NCBI GenBank assembly: GCA_937901745.1
Contig: CALGSZ010000111.1
Coordinates: 1-51,312, forward strand
Reading direction: 5' to 3'
Origin: an uncultured Chloroflexota bacterium
Lineage (GTDB): Bacteria; Chloroflexota; Chloroflexia; Thermomicrobiales; UBA6265
Length of the DNA stretch: 51,312 nt
In this document: positions 38,594 through 46,358 of the stretch, piece after piece
How the letters are laid out: every line of letters starts with the position of its first letter
Position numbering within the stretch: position 1 is the first letter of the stretch
Notes under the pieces: model-generated
The model's database searches: none
The model's input: only the letters and a program-made list of their open reading frames with translations
Told to the model about the DNA's origin: nothing
Translations under genes and position numbers: made by a program

Positions 38594-38620
38594 CAAAAAA
38601 CCGAGGCGATTTGCCTCGGT
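38594..38620 (-). terminator. Attenuator terminator upstream of aroF
   Basis: On the minus strand ACCGAGGC (38620-38613) pairs with GCCTCGGT (38607-38600) across a 5-base loop and runs straight into TTTTTT (38600-38595). This is a textbook intrinsic terminator, placed before the gene it would control and after a leader peptide. Confidence 0.9.
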
Positions 38621-38668
38621 CCCCGACGTCGCTGACTCTACTTGGAGCGTGTGTTTCGCGTACGCGCC

Positions 38669-38740
38669 TCACGCCCCGCCAGCGGCGCCGGGGGGGTGGT
38701 AGTAGCTAAAGAAGAACCAAGAACCGAACCACACCTTCAT
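38669..38740 (-). CDS. Aromatic leader peptide of the aroF attenuator
   Basis: ATG at 38740 opens 23 codons ending TGA at 38671-38669. Residues 4-14 read WFGSWFFFSYY: two Trp, four Phe and two Tyr among eleven, followed by His and two Pro. Such a run is vanishingly rare by chance and is diagnostic of leader peptides that sense charged aminoacyl-tRNA. The stop lies 49 bases before the terminator stem. The frame is also open upstream, in phase, to an ATG at 38791 at about the predicted transcript start, so a longer leaderless form is possible. Scarcity of any of the three charged tRNAs would stall the ribosome here. Confidence 0.82.
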   Translation of the reverse strand: MKVWFGSWFFFSYYHPPGAAGGA

Positions 38741-38757
38741 CGGTGCGGCCTGTCCAT
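38737..38757 (-). CDS. Six-codon minigene coupled to the leader peptide
   Basis: ATG at 38757 has AGGAG immediately upstream (three-base gap) and encodes MDRPHR. Its TGA (38739-38737) overlaps the ATG of the aromatic leader (ATGA). The aromatic leader itself lacks a well-spaced ribosome-binding site, so translation may reach it by termination-reinitiation from this minigene. It is tiny and could be coincidental. Confidence 0.4.
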   Translation of the reverse strand: MDRPHR

Positions 38758-38797
38758 GTTCTCCTGCTACTGGCGCGATCTGCGTTTGCATGGCCAT

Positions 38798-38826
38798 ACG
38801 CTACAGATTGAACGCGCTCGTGTCAA
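38798..38826 (-). promoter_or_regulatory. Promoter of the aroF leader
   Basis: TTGACA (38826-38821) and TAGCGT (38803-38798) are 17 bases apart on the minus strand. Transcription should start near 38791 and give a leader of about 225 nt before aroF. Confidence 0.8.
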
Positions 38827-38896
38827 GCCCCTTTGCTAAACTCATCGCTTGGCAGCTGTCGCAATGGCGACGCCAGCCACCGTTACGCTTGTGACT

Positions 38897-39559
38897 ATGA
38901 GAGATTCGATGCGCCAAGACTCGTCTCGAAAGAGCGGGCAGCCGCTCGCGCTCACCTTGAATCCTCGCCTCGACTCCGCGCTGAGCGAGGGTTGGGAAGC
39001 GTGGGAAGAGGCAGCGCGGAACGAAGGCGTGGACCGCACCGCCGCCTGGCTCGCCCAACGCCTTGGCCGCCCGAAGATGAAGGATGATTTGGCCGAAACC
39101 GTCGAGGCGCTGCTGCACTCCGACAACGAGGATGATCGGGCACTCGCCCGCGCCGAGATCGCCGAGCTGTTCGAAGGCATCGATGACTTCGCCGCGGACA
39201 CGCTCTGGGAAGGCGTGCTAGCCGCGGGCCGCCAACTCGAGGATCCGGACATCATCTTCGAGGCGACGGTCCGGCTCGCGGCGATAGCAGAATCCCACGG
39301 CGATCCTCTTGCCGCCGCCGAGTACTTCATCGACTTCCTCAACTGGCGACGCCAGGACGAGCACACCAGCGACGCCGACGCCGTTCAGACCGCGTTCGAC
39401 GAGATCATTCGCCTCGCGCGGCAGGACGGAGAGCAACGCGCCGCCGCGCTCTACGAGTTCCGCCAGGCCAACTACACCCGGATCGCCGAGGCGGAGGATG
39501 ACCGCGCCACAGTCGGCGACTGGGAGTCCGATCCGCGCCCGTACGAGAGCTGGGCGTAG
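38897..39559 (+). CDS. Hypothetical acidic helical protein
   Basis: The ~220-residue product is acidic and almost wholly helical (ALSEGWEAWEEAARNEGVDRTAAWLAQRLG, DDRALARAEIAELFEGIDDFAADTLWEGVLAAG, AAEYFIDFLNWRRQ), with a spacing of paired helices reminiscent of TPR or HEAT-like repeats. I recognise no family and see no catalytic motif, signal or membrane helix. The start is uncertain: in-frame ATGs at 38864, 38897 and 38909 all lack a clear ribosome-binding site. It diverges from the aroF leader and ends just before a small terminator. Confidence 0.65.
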   Translation: MRDSMRQDSSRKSGQPLALTLNPRLDSALSEGWEAWEEAARNEGVDRTAAWLAQRLGRPKMKDDLAETVEALLHSDNEDDRALARAEIAELFEGIDDFAADTLWEGVLAAGRQLEDPDIIFEATVRLAAIAESHGDPLAAAEYFIDFLNWRRQDEHTSDADAVQTAFDEIIRLARQDGEQRAAALYEFRQANYTRIAEAEDDRATVGDWESDPRPYESWA

Positions 39560-39567
39560 CCTATGCC

Positions 39568-39588
39568 GACCTTGTAGGTCAGTTTTTT
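39568..39588 (+). terminator. Short intrinsic terminator
   Basis: GACCT-TGT-AGGTC (39568-39580) is a 5-bp stem followed by AG and six T residues (39583-39588). It starts nine bases after the stop of the helical-protein gene. Confidence 0.65.
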
Positions 39589-39688
39589 GGTAACGTTTGT
39601 GGTCACACACGCGGTTGGCGCCGCCAGAGGAGGAGCGAGCGCGCCGCGGCGGCTGTTAGGGACGAGTCGAAAGGAGGGAAGAGTTTCG

Positions 39689-40303
39689 ATGGCATTCGAG
39701 CTTCCGCCGCTTCCGTATGACTATTCCGCGCTCGAGCCGCATATCGACACCCAGACGATGCAGATTCACCACGACAAGCATCACGGGACGTACGTTACGA
39801 ACCTCAACAACGCGATCCAGGGCACGGAGTACGAGTCCTGGTCGCTCGAGGATCTGCTGACGAAGCTGGACCAGCTGCCGGAGGACAAGCGCACCGCGGT
39901 CCGGAACAACGGTGGCGGGCATTACAACCACACCCTGTTCTGGGAGATCATGGGTCCTGGCGGTGGCGGCGCACCGACCGGTGCTCTGGCTGAGGCGATC
40001 AATCGCGACTTCGGCTCCTTCGAGGCGTTGAAGGAGGCGGTCAACAAGGCCGGGCTGGGCCGCTTTGGCTCCGGCTGGGCATGGGTCGTTGTCCGCGACG
40101 GCAAGCTCGCCGTGACCAGCACGCCGAATCAGGACAACCCGCTGATGGATGGCTCCGGCACCCCGATCTTGGGCGTCGACGTCTGGGAGCACGCCTACTA
40201 CCTGAAGTATCAGAACCGCCGGGCCGATTACCTCAACTCCTGGTGGAACACGGTCAACTGGGACGCCGTCGCCCGCCGCTATCAGGAGGCCGTTGGCAAG
40301 TAG
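39689..40303 (+). CDS. sodA: Superoxide dismutase, Mn-type signature
   Basis: The 204-residue protein starts MAFELPPLPYDYSALEPHID at an ATG with GGAGG 12 bases upstream; an earlier in-frame start is not supported. Metal ligands are H27, H81, D164 and H168 (QIHHDKHH, HYNHTLFW, DVWEHAYY). Gly in GGHYNHTLFW together with Gln148 in NQDNPL is the manganese-type pattern, whereas iron enzymes place the Gln in the first motif. It converts superoxide to peroxide and oxygen in the cytoplasm. A strong terminator follows, so it is monocistronic. Confidence 0.95.
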   Translation: MAFELPPLPYDYSALEPHIDTQTMQIHHDKHHGTYVTNLNNAIQGTEYESWSLEDLLTKLDQLPEDKRTAVRNNGGGHYNHTLFWEIMGPGGGGAPTGALAEAINRDFGSFEALKEAVNKAGLGRFGSGWAWVVVRDGKLAVTSTPNQDNPLMDGSGTPILGVDVWEHAYYLKYQNRRADYLNSWWNTVNWDAVARRYQEAVGK

Positions 40304-40324
40304 TCCCACGGTTGGTCATGCCGG

Positions 40325-40363
40325 CGACGGCGGGAGCGGCAGCGTTCCCGCCGTCGTATTTTT
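40325..40363 (+). terminator. Intrinsic terminator of sodA
   Basis: CGACGGCGGGA (40325-40335) and TCCCGCCGTCG (40346-40356) form a perfect 11-bp stem with a 10-base loop, followed by TATTTTT. Confidence 0.88.
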
Positions 40364-40401
40364 CGTGCCCGTGCCAACCCCGTCAGTCCGGCTCGAAGAC
40401 G

Positions 40402-40986
40402 TCATCGGCGTCGCCGGCGCCAACTCGGCTGCCCCGGATGCCGGTCCTCCGCGGATCTCTCCGGCGGGATGTCGGCGAGCTCGACGAGCGGTTGCAGCAC
40501 GCGAATCATCTCCGTCAATCGGGACACGACATCCGCCACCCTTTGATTGTCCAAGGCAGCGCCCGGCAAGAGCGTGAACAGCCGGCCCCAGCTCATGGTC
40601 CACCGCTCCAGCTCGATCTCCGGGCCGAGCACATCCTTTAGCTCCACGATCCTCGCGTCGAAGAATCGAAGGTATGCCGCGGTGCTGGCCGGACCATCCT
40701 CGAAGTGAAGCCCCACTTCGACATGCCCGGCTTGGCCGTCTACGTGTACCTCGTAGTGAATGCGCTCGTTCTCGTAGAAGACTTTGAGCAACGGTCCGAA
40801 TCGCCGCATCTTGAAGCTCCCGCGCTCTGGCGGCAGCTGTTGACGTAGCCCGAAGATGACCGCGTCGAAGAAGGCGGACCGGCTCATCCCTGAACCTTGG
40901 CGACGGCCAGCATCCGTGGCCTCCGGCCGGCGCGCGGGCGTCGCGTGGATGGTTTCCTCTGGTAGGTCAAGAGGTGCACCGCTCAT
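40402..40986 (-). CDS. Hypothetical protein
   Basis: The product is 194 residues. The first ~33 are low complexity, the middle is alpha/beta (FKMRRFGPLLKVFYENERIHYEVHVDGQAGHVEVGLHFED, DARIVELKDVLGPEIELERW), and the tail is Arg-rich. An alternative start at 40887 (MSRSAFFDAVIFGLRQQL) has a modest AAGG site and may be the true one. No family is recognised; the middle could be a small ligand-binding or YjbR-like fold but this is a guess. It is convergent with sodA across the terminator. Confidence 0.55.
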   Translation of the reverse strand: MSGAPLDLPEETIHATPARRPEATDAGRRQGSGMSRSAFFDAVIFGLRQQLPPERGSFKMRRFGPLLKVFYENERIHYEVHVDGQAGHVEVGLHFEDGPASTAAYLRFFDARIVELKDVLGPEIELERWTMSWGRLFTLLPGAALDNQRVADVVSRLTEMIRVLQPLVELADIPPERSAEDRHPGQPSWRRRRR

Positions 40987-41016
40987 GACTGATCTGGATT
41001 CTTCGATTCGCGAGGC

Positions 41017-41426
41017 GCTAGGCGCGTGATACCTGTTCCGGTCGGTATCTTTGGGGGATTCTCCGACGCGGAGAGCCCACTAGTATGAGGTCATCTGACG
41101 AGTGACCGGCACTCGCGGGTTTCTCCCTCCCTCTTCTCTCCGGGGTCGCTGGCACCGGCGACCCCGTTATTGTGGCCCGAGCCTTGCGTTGGGCACCAAC
41201 AACACCGAACCGAGACGCCTGTCGGAAGGCGCGTATTCGGGAGGATGCAACAAGGGGCGGGAGAAAGGACAGGTGGCGCGTCAAGAGCAGAGGATCGCTC
41301 TGGGAATGCTACTGGCGGAACCGCGAATCTCGGCCCCGCGTTGGAGAAAGTGAAACAGCGAGAGACACCGCGTTTCCCCGGAGCAACCGGCGAAGCGATG
41401 TCCCACCGATTCGGAGACCAAGAGAG
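41017..41426. other. Long non-coding stretch upstream of the PHP gene
   Basis: No convincing protein gene fills this interval. It holds a 22-base all-pyrimidine tract (41120-41141) running into a 9-bp hairpin, a TCTCC/GGAGA stem (41060-41074), a GTTGG-GCA-CCAAC stem (near 41192-41204) and an AGAGC/GCTCT stem around 41285-41302. A -10-like TAGTAT is at 41081-41086 but no -35 is seen. It could be a structured leader; the evidence is weak. Confidence 0.35.
41141..41166 (+). terminator. Hairpin after pyrimidine tract
   Basis: CGGGGTCGC (41141-41149) pairs perfectly with GCGACCCCG (41158-41166) across eight bases and is followed by TTATTG. The preceding C/T-only tract would suit a Rho-assisted or intrinsic terminator on the plus strand. 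No gene that it would end is identified. Confidence 0.45.
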
Positions 41427-41576
41427 ATGAAGAAGAATTCCCCGTCAGCGCCTACCTCGCTCTTCGCACGCCTCGTGGCGCTGCTGACCGGCCGGATTGC
41501 GCGACCGGCACCCGTTCCGGTGCTGATACCGGTGACCATTCATCAGCAGACCCGTGCAATTCGCCGCGTGCGCTAG
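41427..41576 (+). CDS. Possible 49-residue basic peptide
   Basis: An ATG at 41427 opens 49 codons encoding a basic peptide with a hydrophobic patch (LFARLVALLTGRIARPAPVPVLIPV). The only ribosome-binding candidate is a weak GAGAG. No family is recognised, so it may not be a gene. Confidence 0.3.
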   Translation: MKKNSPSAPTSLFARLVALLTGRIARPAPVPVLIPVTIHQQTRAIRRVR

Positions 41577-41736
41577 AGCCAACAACGACCTATCGCCTCC
41601 GATATCGAGCGCCGGCGTATAAGACGGTCTGCGCTTCGGGAGGCAATCAAGCCGCGCGGGCGCCGCTGGCCGACCATCGGCGTCTGCCTGCGCGGGACCA
41701 TAGACGGAAGAGCCCCTACCGGAGACAATTAGCTCC

Positions 41737-42537
41737 ATGATTGACCTTCATCTTCACCTTCTTCCCGACGTGGACGACGGAGCCTCGTCGGTCGAAGACT
41801 CACACGCGATGATCGCCCGAGCTAAGGAGCTCGGATTCACCAATTTGATTGCTACCCCGCACCTCGAAGGCGTACTGACCCCGGAATACCTCGCCGCCAT
41901 CGAAGCGGGTGCGAACGCGGTGGATCCAATCGCGGCGCAATATGGGGTGGAGGTCGGCCTCGGCTTTGAGAACCGGCTGACTCCCGATATCCCGGCCCGG
42001 TTAGAACGCGGTGAGCCGATCACGCTTGATGGCAGCATGACTGTCCTGGTCGAGCTTCCGTTTGCCGGCTGGCCGCTTCACACGGAGCAGACGCTGTTCA
42101 ACATCCAGGCGGCTGGGTTTCGAGCGCTGCTCGCTCATCCGGAGCGCTACGCCACCTTCCAAGACGATCCGGATCGGGCGCTCGATCTGGCAGAGCGCGG
42201 CGTGCTGATGCAGGTCACGACGGGAGCGCTCGTCGGGTTGTTCGGTCGTGCCGCTCAGCGCCTCGCTGAGGAGCTGCTCGTGCAAGATGCCGTGGCGGTG
42301 CTAGCGACCGACGCCCACTCCGACGGACAGCGCCTGACATCCGTCACCGCCGGCCTGGAGCGAGCCCGCCGCCTCGTCGGCGAGGAACGCGTCCGCCAGC
42401 TTACCGTGGACAATCCGCGCGCCATCCTCGATGACAAACCGTTGCCGACACCCGCGGAAATCCGCCCCGAGGCAGAGCCGACCAACGGCTGGCGCCAGGC
42501 GCTGAGACGGCTGACGGCGCGCGCCGGCTTCGTGTAG
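41737..42537 (+). CDS. PHP-domain phosphatase (CpsB/YwqE-type tyrosine phosphatase)
   Basis: The 266-residue protein begins MIDLHLHLLPDVDDGASS, with the metal-binding His pair H5/H7. TPHLE, VELPFAGWP, LLAHPERY and a final ATDAHS complete the PHP metal site. CpsB/YwqE enzymes dephosphorylate bacterial tyrosine kinases that control capsule and exopolysaccharide synthesis. No polysaccharide genes are adjacent, so the specificity is assigned by similarity only. tRNA-Asn lies 140 bases downstream on the same strand. Confidence 0.85.
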   Translation: MIDLHLHLLPDVDDGASSVEDSHAMIARAKELGFTNLIATPHLEGVLTPEYLAAIEAGANAVDPIAAQYGVEVGLGFENRLTPDIPARLERGEPITLDGSMTVLVELPFAGWPLHTEQTLFNIQAAGFRALLAHPERYATFQDDPDRALDLAERGVLMQVTTGALVGLFGRAAQRLAEELLVQDAVAVLATDAHSDGQRLTSVTAGLERARRLVGEERVRQLTVDNPRAILDDKPLPTPAEIRPEAEPTNGWRQALRRLTARAGFV

Positions 42538-42677
42538 AGGCGGATGAGTCGCGGTCGAGATGCTCGTCCGCATCCCCTCGAGCCGGTGGCTCGAACGGCC
42601 GCCAGGAGCGTTTGACACGGACGAGTGGACCGGCTAAACTCGTTGATGCACCGCCACGTTCGGCCACGTGGCAGCGA

Positions 42678-42752
42678 TCCCCGATAGCTCAACGGTAGAG
42701 CGGCCGGCTGTTAACCGGTAGGTTCTAGGTTCGAATCCTAGTCGGGGAGCCA
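42678..42752 (+). tRNA. tRNA-Asn (anticodon GUU), CCA encoded
   Basis: The acceptor stem TCCCCGA (42678-42684) pairs with TCGGGGA (42742-42748). Then come discriminator G and an encoded CCA (42750-42752). The D-arm AGCTCAACGGTAGAGC, anticodon loop CTGTTAA with GTT at 42710-42712, and T-arm GGTTCGAATCC are all regular. An intrinsic terminator follows 16 bases later. Confidence 0.97.
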
Positions 42753-42767
42753 CCCCAAAGAAGCTGC

Positions 42768-42798
42768 AACCGGCCCTCTTCTCTCGGGTCGGTTTTTT
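42768..42798 (+). terminator. Intrinsic terminator of tRNA-Asn
   Basis: AACCGGCCC (42768-42776) pairs with GGGTCGGTT (42786-42794), 9 bp with one G-U, followed by an uninterrupted T-run to 42798. Confidence 0.93.
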
Positions 42799-42848
42799 CT
42801 TGCCCTTGTCAATTGGTAGGTGCCGTAGAGTCGGCGAACGTACCTTCC

Positions 42849-43706
42849 CTACCCCTTCCGTGGGGCCTGCTCTCCCGGATGCGGCCGGTACGGGATCGGG
42901 ATGTATTCGACTGAGGGACGTCGCTGGGTCGGCTCGCGGTAGAGGCTCATCAATTCGTAGACTTCGAGCGGTAAATCCTCGCTGATCGGGAGGCCGAGAG
43001 AGCGCGCCTCCGCGACGCCGATCGGGTAGTCGTGCGTCCACCTGCCTTCGGTGAGAACTCCGGCTAGCTCGTCCGCCGGCCCGTCCTCCATCCCATTGGC
43101 GACGAGAATTTCCCGCACAGTCTGCCGAATTTGCTTGATGGCCTTGCGTCCGACATCGGCCAGGATCAGCGTCTCGTCGTCGAGCTCCGCGATCGGCTTC
43201 GTCTCAACGACCTTGATGATCGACGCCGCCGGCCACTGCCCCACTTGGGGATCAACCGGGCCAAGCACCGCGTCGGGGTCCATGATGATCTCGTCCGCGG
43301 CCAGGGCAAGCAGCGTCCCACCCGACATCGCGTAGTGCGGCACCATCACGCGGACCGGCGCGGGATGCCGGACGAGAGCCCGCGCGATCTGGCTCGCGGC
43401 GAGCACGAGCCCTCCAGGCGTGTGCAGGACCAAGTCGATCGGCACGTCAGGCGGCGTCAGACGGATCGCCCGCAGCACCTCCTCGGAGTCCTCGATGTCA
43501 ATATACCGGGCAATCGGGACACCGAGTAAGCGCACCGTCTCCTGACGGTGGATGAGCGCGATGACCCGCGAGTTCCGCTTCTTCTCAATGCGGCGCAGCA
43601 GGCGCATCCGCCGGGCTTCTAAGACGCGCTGCTGCAGCAGGGGCGTGAGGCTGGAGATGATGAGGAAGATCCAGAGGAGACTCAGCAGGTCCATCCCGGT
43701 GGTCAC
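42849..43706 (-). CDS. Membrane-anchored SDH/ClpP-class serine protease
   Basis: The 285-residue protein has one N-terminal membrane helix (LLSLLWIFLIISSLTPLL), a basic coiled segment, and a ClpP/crotonase-fold domain of the serine dehydrogenase proteinase (SDH) family. VPIDLVLHTPGGLVLAASQIARAL forms the oxyanion-type strand, and the nucleophile is probably the Ser in PHYAMSGGTLLALAADEI. GPVDPQVG follows as in SppA/SDH proteins. It is probably a membrane-associated peptidase of unknown substrate. It converges on tRNA-Asn. Confidence 0.87.
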   Translation of the reverse strand: MTTGMDLLSLLWIFLIISSLTPLLQQRVLEARRMRLLRRIEKKRNSRVIALIHRQETVRLLGVPIARYIDIEDSEEVLRAIRLTPPDVPIDLVLHTPGGLVLAASQIARALVRHPAPVRVMVPHYAMSGGTLLALAADEIIMDPDAVLGPVDPQVGQWPAASIIKVVETKPIAELDDETLILADVGRKAIKQIRQTVREILVANGMEDGPADELAGVLTEGRWTHDYPIGVAEARSLGLPISEDLPLEVYELMSLYREPTQRRPSVEYIPIPYRPHPGEQAPRKG

Positions 43707-43915
43707 GCTCCTCCTGGAGACATCACGGTGGCAAGCGACGTGTCGTGGAATCGGCCGGCGCCGAATCCCCAGAAAGGGATCGCACTCTGGAGTAAGACTG
43801 GTTCAGGTCCCCTCCCCTCGCTCTCACCCGGTATGGTAGCGCGGACTCGCGATTTCCTCGCGGAGTCGTCCGCCAGGTTCTTGGATCTGTCAGTTAGAAC
43901 CGTCTTGCGGACATG

Positions 43916-43965
43916 AAAAGGCCAGCGGCGGCGTCAACCGGCAGCAGACAACCGAACCGCTGGCC
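43916..43965 (-). terminator. Terminator of the dehydratase operon
   Basis: GGCCAGCGG and CCGCTGGCC (43920-43928 with 43957-43965) form a perfect 9-bp stem around a 28-base loop. The minus-strand transcript continues into UUUU (43919-43916). It lies nine bases past the last gene of the operon. Confidence 0.75.
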
Positions 43966-43973
43966 GCGCTTCA

Positions 43974-45158
43974 CTACCAATCAGCGACCGAGCCGTCGAC
44001 GTGCCACAGCGAGGGCTGGTACGTCCGGGTGTAGGGCCGCTGCTCGTGCTTGCGGATCGCGTCCCAATCGAGCTCGACGCCGAGACCGGGCTTCTCCGGC
44101 GGCCGGACCCAGCCGCCCGGCTCCCAGGTGAACCGCTCGGCGAAGAGCCCCTCGACCTCCGGCGGGTGATCGACCAGGAACTCCTGGATCAGGAAGTTCG
44201 GAATGGCGAAGTCGAGGTGGACGCTCACCGCCGTCAGCAGCCACGAGTACGGGTTGTGCGGCGCGATTGCGACCTGGTAGGTCTCCGCCGCCGCCGCGAT
44301 CTTCCGCCCCTCCCAGATGCCGCCGCAGTGTGCAAGGTCCGGTTGGAGCACATGCGCGGCGCCGAGCGCGAGGACGTCGCGGAAGCCCCACTTCGTGAAG
44401 AGCCGCTCGCCGGTCGCGACCGGGATCGTGATCTTCTGAGCAACCTTGGCGAGCGAGATCGGATCCTCGGGCAGAACCGGCTCCTCGAAGAAGAAGATGT
44501 CGAACTCGGCCAACGCCTCGGCCATCTGCACGGCGGAGGTCGGTGAGAGTCGCCCGTGGCAGTCGATCAGAACGTCGACTTCCCAGCCGACCGCGTCGCG
44601 AATCAGCCGCATCGTGCGCTGCGCTTCCCGGATCGTCGCCTGATCCGCTACACCGTTGACCGGCCCCCACGGAACGAGCTTGAGCGCGCTCCATCCCTGC
44701 TCGACGAGACGAGCGCTCGATTCCGCGAGCTGTTCCGGTGTCTCGCCGCGCGGGCCATTCGCATAGAGGCGTACCCGGTCGCGCACTCGCCCGCCGAGCA
44801 ACTCGTAGACCGGCACGCCGAGCGCCTTGCCGAGGATGTCCCAGAGCGCCTGCTCGATCCCGGAAATGGCGCTGCCGATGACCACACCGCCACGCCAGAA
44901 AGAGTGGCGATAGATCGTCTGCCAGTGGTGCTCGATCCGCGTCGGATCCTTGCCGATCAGATATTCCTTGACGTCGTTGATTGCGCCGACGACGGCTTCG
45001 GTCTTGCCCTCCAGGCTCGCCTCACCAACGCCAGTGATTCCTTGGTTGGTCTGGACCTCGACGAAGATCAGGTTGGTCCGCCCGCCGAACAGGACATGCG
45101 GGATGACATCAGTGACCTTCAGGTTCAGGTCGCTTCCAGGCAATTCGGCTCTTTCCAT
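43974..45158 (-). CDS. Mandelate racemase/galactonate dehydratase-like enzyme, copy 2
   Basis: The 394-residue enzyme belongs to the enolase superfamily, MR/MLE group, and resembles D-galactonate dehydratase: DCHGRLSP, FFFEEPVLPED and IPVATGERLFTKWGFRDVL supply metal ligands, LQPDLAHCGGIWEGRKIAAAAE and the general-acid APHNPYS follow, and it ends LWHVDGSVADW. It probably removes water from a sugar acid to give a 2-keto-3-deoxy product in the cytoplasm. It is the last gene of an operon with a sugar ABC transporter and a second, divergent paralogue 43 bases upstream. Confidence 0.88.
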   Translation of the reverse strand: MERAELPGSDLNLKVTDVIPHVLFGGRTNLIFVEVQTNQGITGVGEASLEGKTEAVVGAINDVKEYLIGKDPTRIEHHWQTIYRHSFWRGGVVIGSAISGIEQALWDILGKALGVPVYELLGGRVRDRVRLYANGPRGETPEQLAESSARLVEQGWSALKLVPWGPVNGVADQATIREAQRTMRLIRDAVGWEVDVLIDCHGRLSPTSAVQMAEALAEFDIFFFEEPVLPEDPISLAKVAQKITIPVATGERLFTKWGFRDVLALGAAHVLQPDLAHCGGIWEGRKIAAAAETYQVAIAPHNPYSWLLTAVSVHLDFAIPNFLIQEFLVDHPPEVEGLFAERFTWEPGGWVRPPEKPGLGVELDWDAIRKHEQRPYTRTYQPSLWHVDGSVADW

Positions 45159-45201
45159 CTATCGATCCCCGCCGCGCTGCGCGCGCTCGCCCGTCATTCG
45201 C

Positions 45202-46341
45202 CTACCAATCCGCAACCGAGCCGTCCTCGTGCCACAACGCCGGCGGCAGTCCTTCGACCGGCGGGAAGCGCTTGACCGCCTCCAGGTCGAGCTCGATTCC
45301 GAGACCGGGTTTGTCCGGGATGGCGAAGTATCCGTCCGCGTCCAGCTCCGGCCGCGAGGTGACGATCTCGTCCTTCCACGGCTCCGGGTCGGTCACGACC
45401 TCCTGGATCAGGAAGTTGGGCGTCATGGCGGCAACGTGCAGCGAGGCCATGGTGTTGACCCAGCTCCACGGGTTGTGCGGCGCGAAGGACGCGAAGTGCA
45501 TCTCCGCCATTGCCGCGATCTTCCGCGCCTCAGCCAGGCCGCCGGTTTGGATGATGTCCGGCTGGAGGACGGCAGCGGCGCGGGCCGTCAGGACGTCCCG
45601 GAACTGCCAGCGGCTGTAGAGACGCTCGCCAACGGCGATCGGGATCGAAGACTTCGCGGCGATCGTCGGGAGGGCCGTCCCGTTCTCCGGAGAGCACGGC
45701 TCTTCGAAGAACATCAGGCCGTATGGAGCCAGCGCCTCCGCCGCGCGAACCGCCATCGCCGGCGAGAGCCTTCCGTGCCCGTCGACCATGAGCTCGATGT
45801 CCGGGCCGACTGCTTCGCGCACGGCACGCACCTGCTCGACCGCTGCCTCGATGAAGCGCCGACCACCGAGCGGCGGCGTCGCCGGGAACGGCACCCACTT
45901 CAGCGCCCGGAAGCCGCGCGCCACCAGCTCCTGCGCGGAACGGGCGACCTCGTCCGGCGTGTTGCCGCGTGGGCCGTTCGCGTAGGCGCGGATCTTGTCC
46001 CGCACCCGACCGCCCAAGAGCCGGTAGATCGGGACGCCGAGCGCCTTACCTTTGATGTCCCAAAGGGCAACCTCGACGCCGGCGAGTGCGCTCAAGAAAG
46101 TCGGGCCGCCGTGCCAGAAGGCATGCCGGTAAGCCTGCTGCCAAATGTGCTCGATCCTGAACGGGTCGGCGCCGATCAGGAGCGGCTTGAGATCCTCGAT
46201 CGCGCCGCGGACAGCGTGCGTCTGCCCACCGAGCGACGCCTCACCCAGCCCCGTGATTCCTTGATCCGTCTTGACCAGGACGAAGACATAGTTGCGCCAG
46301 CCGGCGCCGACCGCGATCGTTTCGACCGCGGAAATCTTCAA
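45202..46341 (-). CDS. Mandelate racemase/galactonate dehydratase-like enzyme, copy 1
   Basis: The family starts MKI-x-x-V-E-T; here a TTG at 46341 gives LKISAVETIAVGAG and has GGGAG five bases upstream, so I place the start there although the frame opens within the preceding permease gene. The 379-residue protein keeps VDGHGRLSP, FFEEPCSPENG, IPIAVGERLYSRWQFRDVL, LQPDIIQTGGLAEARKIAAMAE, APHNPWS and LWHEDGSVADW. It is clearly a paralogue of its neighbour but differs around the active-site loop, so a different sugar acid is likely. Confidence 0.86.
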   Translation of the reverse strand: MKISAVETIAVGAGWRNYVFVLVKTDQGITGLGEASLGGQTHAVRGAIEDLKPLLIGADPFRIEHIWQQAYRHAFWHGGPTFLSALAGVEVALWDIKGKALGVPIYRLLGGRVRDKIRAYANGPRGNTPDEVARSAQELVARGFRALKWVPFPATPPLGGRRFIEAAVEQVRAVREAVGPDIELMVDGHGRLSPAMAVRAAEALAPYGLMFFEEPCSPENGTALPTIAAKSSIPIAVGERLYSRWQFRDVLTARAAAVLQPDIIQTGGLAEARKIAAMAEMHFASFAPHNPWSWVNTMASLHVAAMTPNFLIQEVVTDPEPWKDEIVTSRPELDADGYFAIPDKPGLGIELDLEAVKRFPPVEGLPPALWHEDGSVADW

Positions 46342-46358
46342 ACGCTCTCCCAAGCCAA

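Noticed and set aside
42634..43041. Minus-strand frame across tRNA-Asn
   Set aside because: It overlaps a perfect tRNA and its terminator and encodes no known domain.
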